A DNA stretch of 64,000 nt from Ruegeria sp. R14_0. GTDB taxonomy: Bacteria > Pseudomonadota > Alphaproteobacteria > Rhodobacterales > Rhodobacteraceae. Shown here piece after piece: positions 63,047 through 64,000 of the stretch (within the stretch, counting starts at the first letter, position 1; each line of letters begins with the position of its first letter). The notes below the pieces were generated by a model, which worked only from the letters and a program-made list of their open reading frames with translations, searched no databases and had not been told where the DNA came from. Location: contig NZ_JAGHRC010000001.1 in assembly GCF_017743975.1 (NCBI RefSeq), positions 806,001-870,000 of the forward strand, in the 5' to 3' direction. The translations under genes and the position numbers were made by a program.

Positions 63047-63636
63047 AGCGCAGCGTTGTGGCAGGCGAACTCTGCGGCGTGCTGGGCGCGGAACTTCGCT
63101 ATCGTTTCGGCCTGCAATTCGAGTTTCCGCATTGGCGAGACATTCTCTCGCTGCAAACAGATTTCCATATTCAAGCGATCTTGCAGGAAATTCAGGATCT
63201 TATCCTGGTTCTCGTATTTGAAGACGTGCTTGGCCCCGAACCCGTTGTTTCTGGTTCTGAAAAACTGGCTCTGACTGCCGACATCCGCGAATTCGGGGCG
63301 CGGGGTCTGCATGTAGGCCTGAACGAAATCGTCAAAACTCATATCCCGGGTTGAATGCGGATGGCCAATGCGGTCATCGCGGCTGCGGTACTTGTACCAA
63401 CTGCCCAACCAGTCAATCGGTTCACGCACGACCGCCATGATCTCCATCTCGGTGTCATACATTTTACGAAAGATGTTCTGAAAAAACCTGTCATAGCGCC
63501 GGACCGGGGCATGTTTCAACGTGGGCGGGCCCGTCACAACAAAGTCCGCTCGATCGCTAAGTGCGGTGTGATAGGCGGTGCTGCCTGTTTTTGGGACAGC
63601 CAGAAACGCAAGGCGTTCCTTATAGAAAACAAGCAT
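63043..63636 (-). CDS. Sulfotransferase-like family protein
   Basis: 197 residues, small for the family. The N-terminal LAFLAVPKTGSTAYHTAL is the 5'-phosphosulfate loop for PAPS (P-K-T-G-[ST]-[ST]), and EIMAVVREPIDWLGSWYKYRSR gives the 3'-phosphate Arg/Ser motif (V-R-x-P-x-x-x-x-x-S). Acceptors cannot be predicted; polysaccharides are common. It overlaps the end of convergent cckA by 4 nt. It has no partner genes here. Confidence 0.85.
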   Translation of the reverse strand: MLVFYKERLAFLAVPKTGSTAYHTALSDRADFVVTGPPTLKHAPVRRYDRFFQNIFRKMYDTEMEIMAVVREPIDWLGSWYKYRSRDDRIGHPHSTRDMSFDDFVQAYMQTPRPEFADVGSQSQFFRTRNNGFGAKHVFKYENQDKILNFLQDRLNMEICLQRENVSPMRKLELQAETIAKFRAQHAAEFACHNAAL

Positions 63637-63758
63637 TTAGTCGCCCTTTGTCGAGGAATTTAACAAGCGCAGATTGGCGTAAACGACTCTTTAACACAAT
63701 TGCCCAACAGTAAGTTCTGTAAGTTTTAGTTGAAATGTTCTCATTTTGGTCCCATAAG

Positions 63759-63773
63759 GAACAAGAGGCGAAC
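63759..63773 (+). promoter_or_regulatory. LexA (SOS) box upstream of recA
   Basis: GAAC-AAGAGGC-GAAC is a perfect GAAC-N7-GAAC, the alphaproteobacterial LexA operator. It lies 55 bp before the recA start codon, so recA should be damage-inducible here. Confidence 0.9.
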
Positions 63774-63828
63774 AAAGCAGCGATTGCCGCCCGATCAAGG
63801 GTGTGACAAAAGAGAAGGCGACAGGACA

Positions 63829-64000
63829 ATGGCGGATCTTCTGACAATGAGCGACAAGAAAAACGCAGACAAGCAAAAGGCGCTCGACAGCGCGCTGGCG
63901 CAAATCGAACGGCAGTTCGGCAAGGGCTCGATTATGAAGCTGGGCGAAGATGCCAAGCAGGATATCGAGGCCAGCTCGACCGGGTCTTTGGGCCTGGACA
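63829..64000 (+). CDS. recA: Recombinase RecA, N-terminal part
   Basis: 57 residues before the window ends: [38 protein letters not shown] and STGSLGLD. The QIE..FGKGSIM block is unmistakable RecA. The first few residues (MADLLTM) come before the usual MSDKK-like start, and an internal ATG at 63847 could also be used. The ATPase core lies beyond the edge. A LexA box lies in the promoter. Confidence 0.97.
   Translation, partial: MADLLTMSDKKNADKQKALDSALAQIERQFGKGSIMKLGEDAKQDIEASSTGSLGLD

Overview
The window looks like a chromosomal segment of a marine alphaproteobacterium of the Roseobacter group (Rhodobacteraceae; Ruegeria-like, but the genus is not certain). The evidence is fairly high GC, the cckA to recA neighbourhood, an alphaproteobacterial SOS box (GAAC-N7-GAAC) before recA, and a set of marine genes: a BCCT carrier, a TAXI-type TRAP transporter, an arylsulfatase, a corrinoid/tetrahydrofolate C1 module and a giant type I secreted surface protein. 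I see no IS element, prophage, CRISPR array or rRNA. Almost every gene is intact. The only cut genes are the two at the window edges.

Layout. 1-3.6 kb: small housekeeping genes (GNAT tail, ABM monooxygenase, VOC protein, rluE, HNH protein, dsbB/yqaA) and tRNA-Leu(CAA). 4.0-20.8 kb: an 11-kb gene for a 3,666-residue Asp-rich repeat adhesin with an RTX tail. Its type I secretion genes (HlyD-like adaptor, LapB-like ABC exporter, TolC-like channel) lie head-on to it, and a divergent small OmpA-domain protein follows. 21-27 kb: a BCCT transporter translationally coupled to a 30-residue membrane peptide, then a TAXI TRAP system (binding protein, fused permease, universal stress protein). 27-36.7 kb: a TIM-barrel isomerase, an AttEFGH-like ABC system, an ion channel, cardiolipin synthase, a HAD phosphatase and an arylsulfatase. 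36.9-43.7 kb: a Crp/Fnr regulator and the six-gene MoxR-DUF58-DUF4381-BatA-BatB/C-BatD operon. 43.8-49 kb: a histone deacetylase-like enzyme, an AI-2E family protein, and a BrkB protein coupled to an eight-haem cytochrome c with a HEAT/TPR-like tail.

49-57.8 kb: RlmE and Ppx/GppA diverge from a C1 operon (Virulence_fact protein, MetF-like reductase, methyl-THF:corrinoid methyltransferase). PPK2 and tRNA-Gly(CCC) come next, then a reductive activator of corrinoid proteins (ASKHA family) with a SAM methyltransferase. The C1 methyltransferase and the activator both end in Arg-rich tails. 57.9-64 kb: guaB, an RsmB-type rRNA methyltransferase, cckA, a small sulfotransferase-like gene and the start of recA.

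How the parts work together (inference). The adhesin and its exporter form one self-contained surface-attachment system. The BCCT and TRAP systems take up small solutes. The MetF, methyltransferase and activator genes probably feed methyl groups from methylated marine compounds into tetrahydrofolate, but no corrinoid protein or MttB-type methyltransferase is in this window. The points most worth a second look are the adhesin super-repeat, the BCCT companion peptide, the paired Arg-rich tails, the folded leader before the C1 operon and the octahaem cytochrome. None of these is proven to be a new system from sequence alone.
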